Part shown: positions 18,976-28,858 of the stretch, one piece after another
Numbering within the stretch: the first letter of the stretch is position 1
Layout: each line of letters opens with the position of its first letter
Assembly (NCBI GenBank): GCA_910583845.1
Contig: CAJUAB010000005.1
Span: forward strand, 124,001-188,000
From: an uncultured Acetatifactor sp.
GTDB taxonomy: Bacteria; Bacillota; Clostridia; Lachnospirales; Lachnospiraceae
Direction of reading: 5' to 3'
DNA length: 64,000 nt
Made by a program: the position numbers and the translations under genes
The notes under the pieces: model-generated
The model's database searches: none
The model's input: the letters and a program-made list of their open reading frames with translations, nothing else
What the model was told of the DNA's origin: nothing

Positions 18976-19884
18976 ATGTTGACAATAAGTCTTATGACGG
19001 ACAATGTCGAAGCCGGACTGGAGAACAAGATGAAACAAGAAGCGAGAAAAAAATTCACCGCTCTGGACGCGGAACTTTTGTGCGAATGCAAAACCATAAC
19101 CGCGCCCCTGGATTATTCCATGGATTTGCACAATCATGACGGATATGAAGTTCTGCTGGTTCTGGGAGGCATAGTGCATCTCTACACGGAGTCCGGCGGG
19201 AGCAGACTGGAACGGGGGGATCTGGTATGTATGGATGAGCTGGACTTTCATCGGGTGGAGGTGATCACCCGGGGAATTTATGACCGCGTCGTGGTAAATG
19301 TCAAAAGACATGTGCTGGAGGCGGCCTCCAGCAGTCAGACGGATCTGCTGACCTGCTTCCGGCGCAATCCCGTAAGCAATGTGAATGTCATCCATCTCCC
19401 GGAGGAAGAGGTTCAGCAGCTGAATATCCAGGCGCGTTCTCTCCAGACAAGCCTTCTGGGCAAAAAGCCCGGGGATGAAATACTGGCGGATGCCTATCTG
19501 AAACAGATTATGGTCGCAGTAAACCGCCATTTTCTGGAACAGGATATACTTCCCCGCGCGGAGATTATGCCGGAACTGGTGATGGAAACCTTCAATTACA
19601 TTGAGAATCATCTGACAGAGGAGATCACGTTGAAAAATCTGGAGGAGAGTCTGCACTACAACGGTACTTATATCAGCAGGTGCTTCAAGCGGATCGCGGG
19701 TATATCGCTGCAGAGCTTTATCATTGCCAAAAAGATCATGCTGTCCTGCAAGCTGCTCAGAGAGGGTATCTCTCCCGGCGAAGTATGTGACATGACAGGA
19801 TTCAACAGTTATTCAAATTTTTCCAGAACTTTCTCAAAGCAAGTCGGGAAATCACCCAAAAAATACCAATTGGACAACAGATAG
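18976..19884 (+). CDS. AraC-family transcriptional regulator
   Basis: This protein has up to 302 residues, with a cupin-like N-terminal sensing domain (DLHNHDGYEVLLVLGG) and a C-terminal pair of helix-turn-helix units (ITLKNLEESLHYNGTYISRCFKRIAGISLQSFI and PGEVCDMTGFNSYSNFSRTFSKQVGKSPKKYQ, about 200-302). Such regulators sense sugars and activate nearby transport genes. The start is uncertain: ATG 18976 has AAGGATG before it, while ATG 19030 (residue 19) has GGAG and gives a more usual N-terminus. The ABC importer begins 143 bases downstream after a terminator, with a dyad over its promoter that this protein may bind (inference). Confidence 0.9.
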   Translation: MLTISLMTDNVEAGLENKMKQEARKKFTALDAELLCECKTITAPLDYSMDLHNHDGYEVLLVLGGIVHLYTESGGSRLERGDLVCMDELDFHRVEVITRGIYDRVVVNVKRHVLEAASSSQTDLLTCFRRNPVSNVNVIHLPEEEVQQLNIQARSLQTSLLGKKPGDEILADAYLKQIMVAVNRHFLEQDILPRAEIMPELVMETFNYIENHLTEEITLKNLEESLHYNGTYISRCFKRIAGISLQSFIIAKKIMLSCKLLREGISPGEVCDMTGFNSYSNFSRTFSKQVGKSPKKYQLDNR

Positions 19885-19892
19885 CAAAGGCT

Positions 19893-19925
19893 TGCCGGCA
19901 TGTGAATTTGCATGTCGGCATTTTT
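19893..19925 (+). terminator. Terminator after the AraC gene
   Basis: TGCCGGCATG (19893-19902) pairs with CATGTCGGCA (19911-19920) with one G-T wobble, followed by TTTTT. Confidence 0.8.
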
Positions 19926-19950
19926 ATGTCGGATTTCGCTAAAAAACAGG

Positions 19951-19992
19951 TTCTATATTGTGTTGGTGTATAGAAAAGCGGTGTTATATAAT
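19951..19992 (+). promoter_or_regulatory. Importer promoter with overlapping dyad operator
   Basis: TTGGTG (19963-19968) and TATAAT (19987-19992) are 18 bases apart. A perfect dyad, TTCTATA (19951-19957) and TATAGAA (19969-19975), brackets the -35 element, which fits control by the neighbouring AraC protein or another regulator. Confidence 0.5.
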
Positions 19993-20027
19993 CAAAACAT
20001 GTACAAAATCCACAAAGGAGGCGCAAG

Positions 20028-20960
20028 ATGAGTAAGAGTGTTGCAAGAAAAAAGCCAAACCGGACCCTTGTGAAGATGTGGAATTACAAGTGGATCTATC
20101 TGATGCTGCTGCCGGTGATGGTTTACTACATTATTTTTAAGTACATTCCCATGTATGGAATCACCATTGCCTTTAAAGATTACAATGTGTTTAAGGGCGT
20201 TCTGGAAAGTCCCTGGTGCGGTCTGGAGGTATTTCAGAAGATTCTGGGGAACAAGAATTTCTGGGAAGCCATCAAGAACACGCTGCTTCTGAATGTTCTG
20301 ACGCTGCTGGTCAGTTTTCCTCTGACAATCATCGTGTCCCTGATGCTGAATGAGGTGATGAGCGCCAAGTTCAAGAAAGTCACCCAGTCTATTCTGTATC
20401 TGCCCCATTTCATTTCCTGGGTGGTGGTGGCCGGGATCGCGACGAACCTCTTTTCCATGCAGGGGGGAACCGTCAACCACATCCTGAATACTCTGGGAAT
20501 AGATTCCGTTCCGTTTCTGAGTGATAACGCCTGGTGGGTTTTCACCTATGTCATCTGTAATGTCTGGAAGGAGATCGGCTGGGGGACCATCATTTATCTG
20601 GCGGCTCTGACGGGTGTGGATGAGAGCCTGTATGAGGCGGCCTATCTGGATGGAGCCACCAAATTCCAGAGGCTGATTTACATTACATTGCCTTCGATCA
20701 AGTCCGTGATCGTGACCATGCTGATCCTGCAGATTTCCAAGATGATGACTATAGGCCTGGATGCCCCTCTGCTTCTGGGCAACAAAAAGGTCATGGGAGT
20801 GTCGGAGGTGATCAGTACATACACATACCGACTGGGTATTGAGCGGGCGAAGTACAGTGACTCCACGGCAATCGGCCTGTTTCAGTCTGTGATCAACATT
20901 ATCATTCTGTTTGCGGCGGACAAGTTCGCCAAGGCTATTGGCGAAGACGGCATCATATAG
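20028..20960 (+). CDS. Sugar ABC transporter permease, LplB type
   Basis: This 310-residue inner-membrane permease has about six hydrophobic segments (first: WIYLMLLPVMVYYIIFKYIPMYG) and the EAA loop that contacts the ATPase (LYEAAYLDGATKFQRLIYITLPSIKS). It belongs to the carbohydrate-uptake-1 permease family next to LplA-type binding proteins. AAGGAGGCGC precedes the ATG. As usual for this family, no ATPase gene is in the operon; a shared MsmX-like ATPase elsewhere probably serves it (inference). Confidence 0.92.
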   Translation: MSKSVARKKPNRTLVKMWNYKWIYLMLLPVMVYYIIFKYIPMYGITIAFKDYNVFKGVLESPWCGLEVFQKILGNKNFWEAIKNTLLLNVLTLLVSFPLTIIVSLMLNEVMSAKFKKVTQSILYLPHFISWVVVAGIATNLFSMQGGTVNHILNTLGIDSVPFLSDNAWWVFTYVICNVWKEIGWGTIIYLAALTGVDESLYEAAYLDGATKFQRLIYITLPSIKSVIVTMLILQISKMMTIGLDAPLLLGNKKVMGVSEVISTYTYRLGIERAKYSDSTAIGLFQSVINIIILFAADKFAKAIGEDGII

Positions 20961-20973
20961 GAGGAGGCGGATT

Positions 20974-21843
20974 ATGAAAAAGAAAAAAATATCGGTGGGC
21001 CAGGTGGTAAATTACATACTTTTGTTGGCGCTGGCGTTCATCTGCCTGTACCCCTTCCTGAATGTGATCGCTTATTCCCTGAGCGGGTATAACGCCGTGC
21101 TGTCGGGGAAGGTTACTTTCTATCCGATTGACTTTACTGTCAGCGCGTATCAGCAGATTCTGGGGAAAACCCAGATATGGAACTCCATGAGGACTACCGT
21201 GCTGGTGACGCTGCTGGGTACGGCCTTAAGCCTGATCCTCACGATTTTCGCTTCCTACGGGCTCTCCCGGAATGATCTGCCGGGGAGGAAATTCCTCACA
21301 GGCATGATTCTTTTCACCATGTATTTCGGCGGCGGTATGATTCCTACCTTCCTGGTGGTGAAAGGGGTGGGGCTTTACGACACGTTGGGAGCGCTGTTTA
21401 TTCCCCAGGCAGTGAATGTCTTTAACTTTATCGTCATGCGGACATTTTTCAGAAATCTGCCGGAGAGTCTGGAGGAGGCGGCCAGAATCGACGGAGCCTC
21501 CTACCTACAGGTGCTGGTCAGGATCGTGCTGCCGTTGTCACTGCCCATTATCGCCACCATCGGGCTTTTCTACGCGGTGGGATACTGGAACACATATTTT
21601 GACGCGCTGCTGTACATACAGGACCCCGATAAGTACACCCTGCAGCTCCGCCTGAGGAGCCTGCTGTTCGGTGAGGAGCTGAACAATTCAGGGGTGAATC
21701 TGGAGGGGCTGGGCACCCAGGTGATGACCCAGTCCCTGAAAATGGCCACAGTGGCTGTCTCCACCGTGCCGATTCTGATCGTGTACCCCTGGCTGCAGAA
21801 ATATTTCGTCAAGGGCGTCATGGTGGGTTCCGTGAAGGGATAA
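20974..21843 (+). CDS. Sugar ABC transporter permease, YtcP/LplC type
   Basis: This 289-residue second permease partners the upstream LplB-type subunit. It has six predicted membrane spans, and its EAA loop is SLEEAARIDGASYLQVLVRIVLPLSLP. The C-terminus YPWLQKYFVKGVMVGSVKG is typical of the family. ATG 20974 is chosen because GGAGGAGGCGG lies just before it, 13 bases after the previous stop; the longer frame overlaps the upstream gene. Confidence 0.93.
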   Translation: MKKKKISVGQVVNYILLLALAFICLYPFLNVIAYSLSGYNAVLSGKVTFYPIDFTVSAYQQILGKTQIWNSMRTTVLVTLLGTALSLILTIFASYGLSRNDLPGRKFLTGMILFTMYFGGGMIPTFLVVKGVGLYDTLGALFIPQAVNVFNFIVMRTFFRNLPESLEEAARIDGASYLQVLVRIVLPLSLPIIATIGLFYAVGYWNTYFDALLYIQDPDKYTLQLRLRSLLFGEELNNSGVNLEGLGTQVMTQSLKMATVAVSTVPILIVYPWLQKYFVKGVMVGSVKG

Positions 21844-21950
21844 TGAACTGCCGGAAGGCATTCATTATAGAAACTGCGGTCTCCGCTGCGGGTTGCACAT
21901 ATGGCGGGACCGCGTAACAAAAGCAACTCTTAAGAAAGGGAGGAAGTATT

Positions 21951-23633
21951 GTGAAGAAAAAAGTGATTTCATGCATGCTGGCAGTCTCTTTGCTGGCGAT
22001 GACTCTGTCCGGCTGCGGAAGCGAGCCGGGAAGCGGAGAATCTTCCAGCGCCGCCGGAGGCGGAGAGAGTCAGCCGGTAAACCAGTCGTCGGATACAGCC
22101 GGCGGAGAGGAGAACCAGGGCGGCCAGGACCAGGCGGAGGCCAGCAAGTATCAGACCACCTATGGCTCCAAGACGTTTGACAATGTGACCATCACGGTGG
22201 AACTGTTTGACAGAAGCAACGCGCCGGACGGTTCTACCATCACCGAGAACAAGTGGACGGAGTATGTAAACCAGGAGATGAACAAGGTGGGCATCAATGT
22301 GGAGTTCGTGCCTGTGCCCAGATGGGACGAGGTCACGAAGATGCAGAGCATGGTGGCCGGACAGACGGCCCCGGATCTGACGCTCACATACACTTACGCC
22401 TATGCGGAGGATTACTTTAACCAGGGCGGTATATGGGATCTGACAGAGTTTATCGACGGAGCGGACCAGGCGCTGAACATGAAGGAATATCTGGGGCAGG
22501 ATGTGCTGGACATCGGCAGAAACTCTGAAGGAAAACTCTACGGCATCGTGGCCAAGCGCGCCACCACAGCCAAGAGCAACATCTGCATCAGAAAAGACTG
22601 GCTGGACGACCTGAGTCTGAGCATTCCCACCACTCCTGACGAGCTGTATAATGTGCTGGAGCAGATGACCAAGAACAATCCGGACGGCAGAAACGACGTG
22701 CTGGGCATGATCATTTGGAATGCCTGGAACCTGCGTATGGCATTTTCCAAGATTGCCGGAGATCCCACGGCAGTAGAGATCGCCAGCACCGAGGATGCCA
22801 TTCAGGATTACTATGACGAGGGCATGAGGGACTACTACCGCTTCATGAACAAAATGTACAACAACGGTCTCCTGAACCAGGAGTATTACACCATGTCCGA
22901 GGACAACTTCAAGAGCTATATTGTTACGGGCGCGGCCGCCAGCTTTGAGTACGCGGTAAACGGCAGCGTGGATGTGATGAGAGGCTCCCTGTTAAAGACT
23001 TTGCAGGAGAATGACCCCGGAGCGGATATTGTGTCCATTCCGCCTCTCAAGAATGTAAACGACGGAAAACAATACAGCGCCGCATATGCTTCCGGCGGTC
23101 TGATCGCGTTCTGTCCCCTTACAGCGGACGCGGAGACAGTTGAGGCCTGCATGACCTATCTGGACTGGATGTGTACCGAGGCAGGCGGACATGTGCTGTA
23201 CCACGGCTTTGAGGGCGAGCACTATGACTATGACAGCAATGGTGTGCCTGTGGTGAAGGATGCCGAGTACAACACCAAGGACAAGGACTGGATTCGGGCG
23301 GACATCTTCCTGGTGGGCAACCAGGGCTACTTCGCCACGGTGGATGATTTCAACGCATGTACCGCGAAAGAGGCACCCGGATACGAGGATCATGTGGTGG
23401 CAAACTACGAGAACGCCATGATTGGAACGCTGAATCATGACTCCACCTACACCTCTCCCTCCACGCCGGAGCTGATTACCGACATCAATCTGGTGAAAGA
23501 CGAGTACCAGGTGAAGTGCATCACATGTCCCACGGACCAGTTTGAGCAGACCTATGACGAATACATGGAACAGCTGAAAAACGCAGGCGTACAGACGATT
23601 ATCGACGAGCGCACTGAGCACACAGGCAACTGA
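21951..23633 (+). CDS. Sugar-binding lipoprotein, LplA type
   Basis: This 560-residue extracellular binding protein starts at a GTG after GGGAGGAAG. It has a lipoprotein signal (Cys in LSGCGSEPG near residue 23) and a Gly/Ser/Gln-rich tether to about residue 65. The long binding domain carries family features such as MVAGQTAPDLTLTY and YGIVAKRAT. It delivers a carbohydrate to the two upstream permeases. At about 560 residues it matches the long LplA class rather than the shorter MalE class. The ligand is unknown; the xylanase and pectinase genes 17 kb upstream suggest plant oligosaccharides (weak inference). Confidence 0.92.
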   Translation: MKKKVISCMLAVSLLAMTLSGCGSEPGSGESSSAAGGGESQPVNQSSDTAGGEENQGGQDQAEASKYQTTYGSKTFDNVTITVELFDRSNAPDGSTITENKWTEYVNQEMNKVGINVEFVPVPRWDEVTKMQSMVAGQTAPDLTLTYTYAYAEDYFNQGGIWDLTEFIDGADQALNMKEYLGQDVLDIGRNSEGKLYGIVAKRATTAKSNICIRKDWLDDLSLSIPTTPDELYNVLEQMTKNNPDGRNDVLGMIIWNAWNLRMAFSKIAGDPTAVEIASTEDAIQDYYDEGMRDYYRFMNKMYNNGLLNQEYYTMSEDNFKSYIVTGAAASFEYAVNGSVDVMRGSLLKTLQENDPGADIVSIPPLKNVNDGKQYSAAYASGGLIAFCPLTADAETVEACMTYLDWMCTEAGGHVLYHGFEGEHYDYDSNGVPVVKDAEYNTKDKDWIRADIFLVGNQGYFATVDDFNACTAKEAPGYEDHVVANYENAMIGTLNHDSTYTSPSTPELITDINLVKDEYQVKCITCPTDQFEQTYDEYMEQLKNAGVQTIIDERTEHTGN

Positions 23634-23649
23634 TGGACGATCTGAGGCG

Positions 23650-23675
23650 GGCCCCTTTGAAAAAGGGGCCTGTTT
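23650..23675. terminator. Terminator shared by convergent genes
   Basis: GGCCCCTTT (23650-23658) pairs with AAAGGGGCC (23662-23670), followed by TGTTT. It lies between the binding-protein gene and the convergent peptidoglycan-binding gene. Confidence 0.75.
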
Positions 23676-23694
23676 CTGCGTCTGTTCTCCGCTT

Positions 23695-24993
23695 TTATCG
23701 GCCCGGCTCCGCAATCCGGCTGACTCCCACATAAATATCGGAGATTTCGTACCAGGTGGGATAATCTACCACGCCGGTCCGGGGCAGGTTGAAGATGCCC
23801 TGGAAGGTGCGGACCGCCTCCGCCGTGCGGGGGCCGTAGATGCCGTCGGCGGTGATGACGGGTATGGCCGGGTAATTGCGGGCGATGCGGTTTAACTGAT
23901 TCTGCATCTGCAGCACTTTTTCCCCGGAGGAGCCGATGGTCAGGGAGTATCCGGGCCAGGAGGAGGGTACGCCTGAGATGACATCGGCGGAGTTGATGTA
24001 CATATCGTTGCCATAGTAGTAGCGTATGATCTCTATGGCGGAGTATCCCTGGTCTCCCAGATATTTGGACCCCCACTGACTCAGCCCGGAGCATGTGACC
24101 CGCTGACCGTCGCAGTAAGAGGTAAAAATAGGCTGCCGCACACCGGGACGGGAGAGGTAGTTGGCAAATATGGTGTCCACCAGAAAATCAATATTCTCAA
24201 AAATATTGCGTCCGTAGACCCATTTCTGGTCGTAGGCGGTGGAGGAAGTGATGGTGAAATTGTAGCCCTGGTTCCGATACCATTCCGTATATACCCTGTT
24301 CAGCGTAAAGGACATGATTACCAGAATATTGGCGTACAGCGTGGCTTCCGGCCAGGTGGAATAGATCTCGCAGGAGGCCACGTTCTTGATATAGTCCTTG
24401 TAGCGCACCCAGTAATTGGGGGCCGAAGAGTCCGAGGGAACGCCGTCGTGAACAATGACGTACTCCGGGATCACCACCCGGCTCAAGACAATCTCCCCGG
24501 TCTCGGCCATGGGTTTGATTTCATCCTCCGGGATCTTGGGAGGATATTCCCCGAACAATGTGTGTACGGGGATCGGCACCCGCTTTTCCGCCTGACCGGG
24601 TTCCATTTCTATGGGGTCCATGCGGATGGGCTGCAGGGACAGCTCGTTCTCGAACATCTCGGAGCCCGTCACGTACACAGGTTCATAGCCCTCGGCCGTG
24701 ACCAGGATATTGTATTCCGAGTAGGGCTGCTGCAGGCTCTCCGGGTCCAGGGAATAGGACAGGGGAGGGGTGGGCAGGGAAATGATTTCCGTCTCCCCCG
24801 AACTGTCGGTGGTCAGGGTGGCGATGGGATTTTCCGGGTCTCCGGTGTAGGAGATGGTGATGGTGGCTCCCGCTATGGGAATGTAGGCCACGGAGGAGGT
24901 CACGATGATCCGCAGGGTACCGGCGCTCTGGCCCTCGGCTTCCTGGGTACTGTTTTCCTGCATGGCTTTCAGATCTGCTTTCTTTTCACGCAT
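23695..24993 (-). CDS. Peptidoglycan-binding protein with SpoIID-like segment and N-terminal beta-sandwich
   Basis: This 432-residue protein has three parts. Residues about 25-135 resemble a carboxypeptidase-regulatory/CNA-type beta sandwich (GTLRIIVTSS, IPIAGATITI). Residues about 175-350 resemble the SpoIID/LytB region, including LYANILVIMSFTLNRVYTEWYRNQGYNFTIT, FTSYCDGQRVTCSGLSQWGS and AIEIIRYYYG. Residues about 350-420 are a PG_binding_1 domain (EKVLQMQNQLNRIARNYP, DGIYGPRTAEAVRTFQ). Related Lachnospiraceae proteins are annotated as spore cortex-lytic or cell-wall-binding proteins. No signal peptide is visible, so it may act in the mother cell during sporulation or be exported unconventionally (inference). 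Confidence 0.8.
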   Translation of the reverse strand: MREKKADLKAMQENSTQEAEGQSAGTLRIIVTSSVAYIPIAGATITISYTGDPENPIATLTTDSSGETEIISLPTPPLSYSLDPESLQQPYSEYNILVTAEGYEPVYVTGSEMFENELSLQPIRMDPIEMEPGQAEKRVPIPVHTLFGEYPPKIPEDEIKPMAETGEIVLSRVVIPEYVIVHDGVPSDSSAPNYWVRYKDYIKNVASCEIYSTWPEATLYANILVIMSFTLNRVYTEWYRNQGYNFTITSSTAYDQKWVYGRNIFENIDFLVDTIFANYLSRPGVRQPIFTSYCDGQRVTCSGLSQWGSKYLGDQGYSAIEIIRYYYGNDMYINSADVISGVPSSWPGYSLTIGSSGEKVLQMQNQLNRIARNYPAIPVITADGIYGPRTAEAVRTFQGIFNLPRTGVVDYPTWYEISDIYVGVSRIAEPGR

Positions 24994-25189
24994 GGGTTGC
25001 CTTTCTGTAATCGGTCAAGGTTCTTTCATACCACTATATGCGGTGTAAGGCCGAAACGTTCCGGATTCTGCGAGACCGCAGGATTTTTACATCATTACCG
25101 TATTTAGCTGCTTTCCCTTCAAACACGCTCTGGCGCTTCGTCCGGTTCTGATACCCTGAAAAAAGGATGTCGGGAAACAGAATATTTGT

Positions 25190-25218
25190 TTGCCAGCCAC
25201 AGCCGAATATGTTACACT
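25190..25218 (+). promoter_or_regulatory. Promoter of the three-gene operon at 25-32 kb
   Basis: TTGCCA (25190-25195), 17 bases, TACACT (25213-25218), about 38 bases upstream of the chosen ATG. Confidence 0.6.
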
Positions 25219-25256
25219 GTAAAAGGAATAACAGGCATTTAAGGCAGGTGGCATTC

Positions 25257-28200
25257 ATGCAGGATTTAACAGAGCGGATCGGTCATATCCTGGAGGGGAA
25301 TTTTGATTACGACAGTGGTTCCCTGGATTTTTCATGTACAAAAATAGAACTGGATCTGCAACCGGGGGAATGTTATGAGGGGAGCTTTTGCATAGAGGTG
25401 CGTGGGAGCGGACAAGCGGTGGGACAGATCAGCAGTTCGGATATCCGGATGGAGTGTCTCACACGGGAACTCGCGGGGGCGGATGAGGAGATTGCCTTTC
25501 GCTTTCACGGGGAACAGCTCCAGGCGGGGGATTCGGTCAGGGGCTGCTTTCATGTGGTGAGCAGCGTGGGAGAGTACAGTCTGCCCTACGCGGTGACTGT
25601 CACCGGCAGCTTTCCAGAGTCCTCCGCAGGCCCTGTAAAAAATCTGTTCCAGTTTGCCAGTCTGGCCCGTGAAAGCTGGGAGGAAGCGGTGGCGCTGTTT
25701 TATTCCCCTGAATTTGAGGATCTGCTGGTGGGCAATGACAGGCAGTATCACACGCTGTATATGGGCCTGTCCTCCAACCGGGGCAACGCATATAATATGG
25801 ATCAGTTTCTGACAGCAATCCATAAGAAACAGCCTGTGGAATATCATCTTGTAGAGAGGGAACTGGAGATAAATGATCCCGTGGGTGTGGCGGAGCTGGA
25901 GATCAACCTGGTCCGCAGCGGCTGGGGAGCCGTCTGCCTGCAAGTGTCGGTGGAGGGGGATTTCCTCTTCGCGGAAAAGCAGGCGCTCACAGAGGATGAC
26001 TTTATGGGAAGCAGCTGCCGCCTGCCGGTGTTTGTGGACGAGGGGATGCTGCACGGCGGGCGGAATCCCGGGCGCGTCATTCTGCACGATGCCAGGCACC
26101 GGCTGGAGGTGTCGGTGACGGTGCGCTGCGGGCACAGACGGGGCGTAGCGGGGGGAAGCCGGGAGCGCAGGCACCTTCTGACGGAACTTATGGAGCGCTA
26201 TCAGGCCATGCGTTTAAAACTCGTCAGCTCATCCGGCTGGCTGAAAGAGTCAGAGAAGCTGGTGGAGGCGCTGGTGGCCATGGACGAGCAGGATGTGGCG
26301 GCCAGACTGTTTCAGGCCCAGCTGCTGATCACCAATAAGCGGTATCATGAGGCCAAGTTGACGCTGGACCGCGCGCTGGATCTGCTGGAGCGGGGGGACG
26401 GTCTCTATGGGAGCGATCCGGGGGCGCTGGAGGCATACTATCTCTATCTGACCACTCTGGTCAGACAGGATGAGTCGTACACGGCCCAGGTGACGGAGCA
26501 GGTGCGGCGGATTTATCATGAGCGGCCCGGCCAGTGGCGCGCGGCATGGCTGCTTTTGTATCTGGCCGAAGAGCATTATCGGACGCCGGGGGTCAGATGG
26601 TCCTTTCTGGAAAAGCAGTCGGAGCGGGGATGCAATAGTCCTGTAATCTATCTGGAGGCGTTGCAGCTGCTCAATATGAATCCCGCTCTGCTGCGCAGAC
26701 TGGGGAGCTTTGAATTGCGGGTGCTGGTCTACGGCGACAGGAGGAAAGCCCTTTCCCCGGAGTTACAGGAGCAGCTGTACTATCTGGCGGAACGGGCAAA
26801 GGACTATTCTCCGCAGCTGTATGCCCTGCTGCGCAGCGGTTATGAGGCGTGGCCCCAGGAGCGGGTGCTGGGGGAGATCTGCCGTCTGCTGATCAAGGGC
26901 GGCAGGGTCACGCCCGAGGCTTTTGGCTGGTATCAGCTGGGAGTGGAGGCCGGGCTGCGGATTACCCGGTTATATGAATACTATATGCTGGCCCTGGAAC
27001 TGGACAAAGAGGTGGCGCTGCCCAAGACGGTGCTGTTATATTTCTCTTACCAGAACAATCTGGATTACGCGCGCAGCGCGTATCTGTACCGATATTTACA
27101 ACAACACCGGGAGGAACACGCGGACCTGTATGCCGGCTACCGCCCGCAGATGGAGCAGTTCGTGGCGGAGCAGATTCAGAAGGGACATATGAGCAGGGAC
27201 CTGGCTTTTCTGTACCGGGAATTGCTGACGGAGGAGATGATCGGAGAGCGGACGGCGGGGCAGCTTGGACGCATGATCTTTGCCCATGAGATCTGTCTGT
27301 CCCACCCGGACATCCGGAAAGTGGTGGTCTGTCAGCCGGGCAACCAGATGGAGATTCTCTATCCGGTGGCGGACGGCAGGGCCTGGTTTGCTCTGTATGG
27401 TGGAGAATCGCTGGTGCTGCTTGAGGATGGGGACGGACGCAGGTATATCCGGGAGACGCCGGGGCTTTCGGGCGACTTCCGACAGCTGATGGAACCGGAG
27501 CGCTATATCCGGAAAGTGGCGGAGCTGGTGAAGGACAATCCGGAGCTGGACCTGTACCTGTATCACAGCCGGGAAATGCCGGAGGAACCCCAAGGGGAGC
27601 GGGAGGCCAGGTGGCTGCGGATCTGGAACTGCGAAGAACTGGAACTGCCGGTGCGCCGGGAGGCGTGTATGAAACTCATGGGCAGCTATTACGAGACGGA
27701 CCAGCCCCAGAAGCTGGATGCCTTTCTGGCCGGACTCTCCGGGGAACTGCTGGGGAGACCGGAGCGGCAGGAGGCAGTGCGGTACATGGTGATCCGGGGG
27801 AGCTTCGGGCAGGCTTACGACTGGGTGAACGATTATGGCCTGTACGGTCTGGACGACAGAGTGCTGGCGGAACTGGTGGGGCAGGTGATCCAGCGGCGGG
27901 AGTATGCCCATGACCCACAGCTGCTGATGCTGGCGGAGCTCATTTACCGCAGAAATAAATATGACAGCGCGATTCTGCGCTATCTTTGTCTGTATTATCA
28001 AGGTCCCTCCCAAGAGATGTGCGGTATCTGGAAAGCATCCCGCCGTCTGGATGTGGACTGCGGGGAACTCAGTGAGCGCCTGTTGCTGCAAATGCTGGTG
28101 ACAGGGGCTCAGGTGGGGGAACAGGAGGAGATCTTTGCCTGCTACATGTCTCAGGGGGCCAGGCCCGAGGTGGTGACCGCCTATCTGTCCCAGATGGCCT

Positions 28201-28847
28201 ATGACTATTTTGTCGGGGGAAAAGAAACACAGCAGGAGGTCTTCCGGGAGATTACCCGCAGGCACCGCCAGGGGGAAGCCGTGCAGAAGGTGTGCAGGCT
28301 GGCCTATGTGAAGTACTATGCCCGGCGGGAGCGGGAGATTACGGAGGAGGTCTGGCAGACGGCCAGAGACTTTATCTGTCAGCTGATGGAGGAGGGAATC
28401 CGCCTGGAGGATTTCCTGGCCTACCGGGGCATGGAACGGGAACTGGCCCCCATTATGGACAGGACTTTCATCGAGTATCACGGACACCCGGACAGCGTGG
28501 CGCGGATTCATTATCTGCTGTCTCAGGAAAACGGGGATGCGGACCTCTACATAACGGAGGAGATGCGTCCTGTGTACGGCGGTATCTGCGGCAAGGAGTT
28601 CATCCTGTTTTTCGGGGAGACGCTGCAGTATTATATTATGGAAGAACGGGGCCGGGTAGAGCAGCTGATGGAGAGCGGCGAGCTGCAGAAAAGAGAATGG
28701 GACGGACCGGAACAGGACGGACGTTTTGCCCGGATCAACGATATGGCGGTGAGCAGGAGTATGCAGGATTATGACATGCTGGACCGGCAGATGGAGGAGT
28801 TCTACCGCACGGAGTTCTACAACAGAGAATTGTTCCGGCTGAAGTGA
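25257..28847 (+). CDS. Large helical-repeat protein (DUF5717-like), function unknown
   Basis: This 1196-residue soluble protein has no signal peptide or membrane segment. Residues about 15-115 look beta-rich (LDFSCTKIELDLQPGECYEG through YSLPYAVTVTG). From about residue 310 it is almost wholly helical with TPR-like pairs (VAARLFQAQLLITNKRYHEAKLTLDRALDLLERGD). A second beta-like segment occurs near residues 680-780 (VVVCQPGNQMEILYPVADGRAWFALYGGESLVLLEDGD). From memory this matches the Pfam family DUF5717 of Lachnospiraceae. ATG 25257 has GGCAGGTGG before it, and the frame upstream overlaps the promoter. The next gene starts 11 bases after its stop, so the products probably work together. Confidence 0.75.
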   Translation: MQDLTERIGHILEGNFDYDSGSLDFSCTKIELDLQPGECYEGSFCIEVRGSGQAVGQISSSDIRMECLTRELAGADEEIAFRFHGEQLQAGDSVRGCFHVVSSVGEYSLPYAVTVTGSFPESSAGPVKNLFQFASLARESWEEAVALFYSPEFEDLLVGNDRQYHTLYMGLSSNRGNAYNMDQFLTAIHKKQPVEYHLVERELEINDPVGVAELEINLVRSGWGAVCLQVSVEGDFLFAEKQALTEDDFMGSSCRLPVFVDEGMLHGGRNPGRVILHDARHRLEVSVTVRCGHRRGVAGGSRERRHLLTELMERYQAMRLKLVSSSGWLKESEKLVEALVAMDEQDVAARLFQAQLLITNKRYHEAKLTLDRALDLLERGDGLYGSDPGALEAYYLYLTTLVRQDESYTAQVTEQVRRIYHERPGQWRAAWLLLYLAEEHYRTPGVRWSFLEKQSERGCNSPVIYLEALQLLNMNPALLRRLGSFELRVLVYGDRRKALSPELQEQLYYLAERAKDYSPQLYALLRSGYEAWPQERVLGEICRLLIKGGRVTPEAFGWYQLGVEAGLRITRLYEYYMLALELDKEVALPKTVLLYFSYQNNLDYARSAYLYRYLQQHREEHADLYAGYRPQMEQFVAEQIQKGHMSRDLAFLYRELLTEEMIGERTAGQLGRMIFAHEICLSHPDIRKVVVCQPGNQMEILYPVADGRAWFALYGGESLVLLEDGDGRRYIRETPGLSGDFRQLMEPERYIRKVAELVKDNPELDLYLYHSREMPEEPQGEREARWLRIWNCEELELPVRREACMKLMGSYYETDQPQKLDAFLAGLSGELLGRPERQEAVRYMVIRGSFGQAYDWVNDYGLYGLDDRVLAELVGQVIQRREYAHDPQLLMLAELIYRRNKYDSAILRYLCLYYQGPSQEMCGIWKASRRLDVDCGELSERLLLQMLVTGAQVGEQEEIFACYMSQGARPEVVTAYLSQMAYDYFVGGKETQQEVFREITRRHRQGEAVQKVCRLAYVKYYARREREITEEVWQTARDFICQLMEEGIRLEDFLAYRGMERELAPIMDRTFIEYHGHPDSVARIHYLLSQENGDADLYITEEMRPVYGGICGKEFILFFGETLQYYIMEERGRVEQLMESGELQKREWDGPEQDGRFARINDMAVSRSMQDYDMLDRQMEEFYRTEFYNRELFRLK

Positions 28848-28858
28848 GGGGGGAAGTT

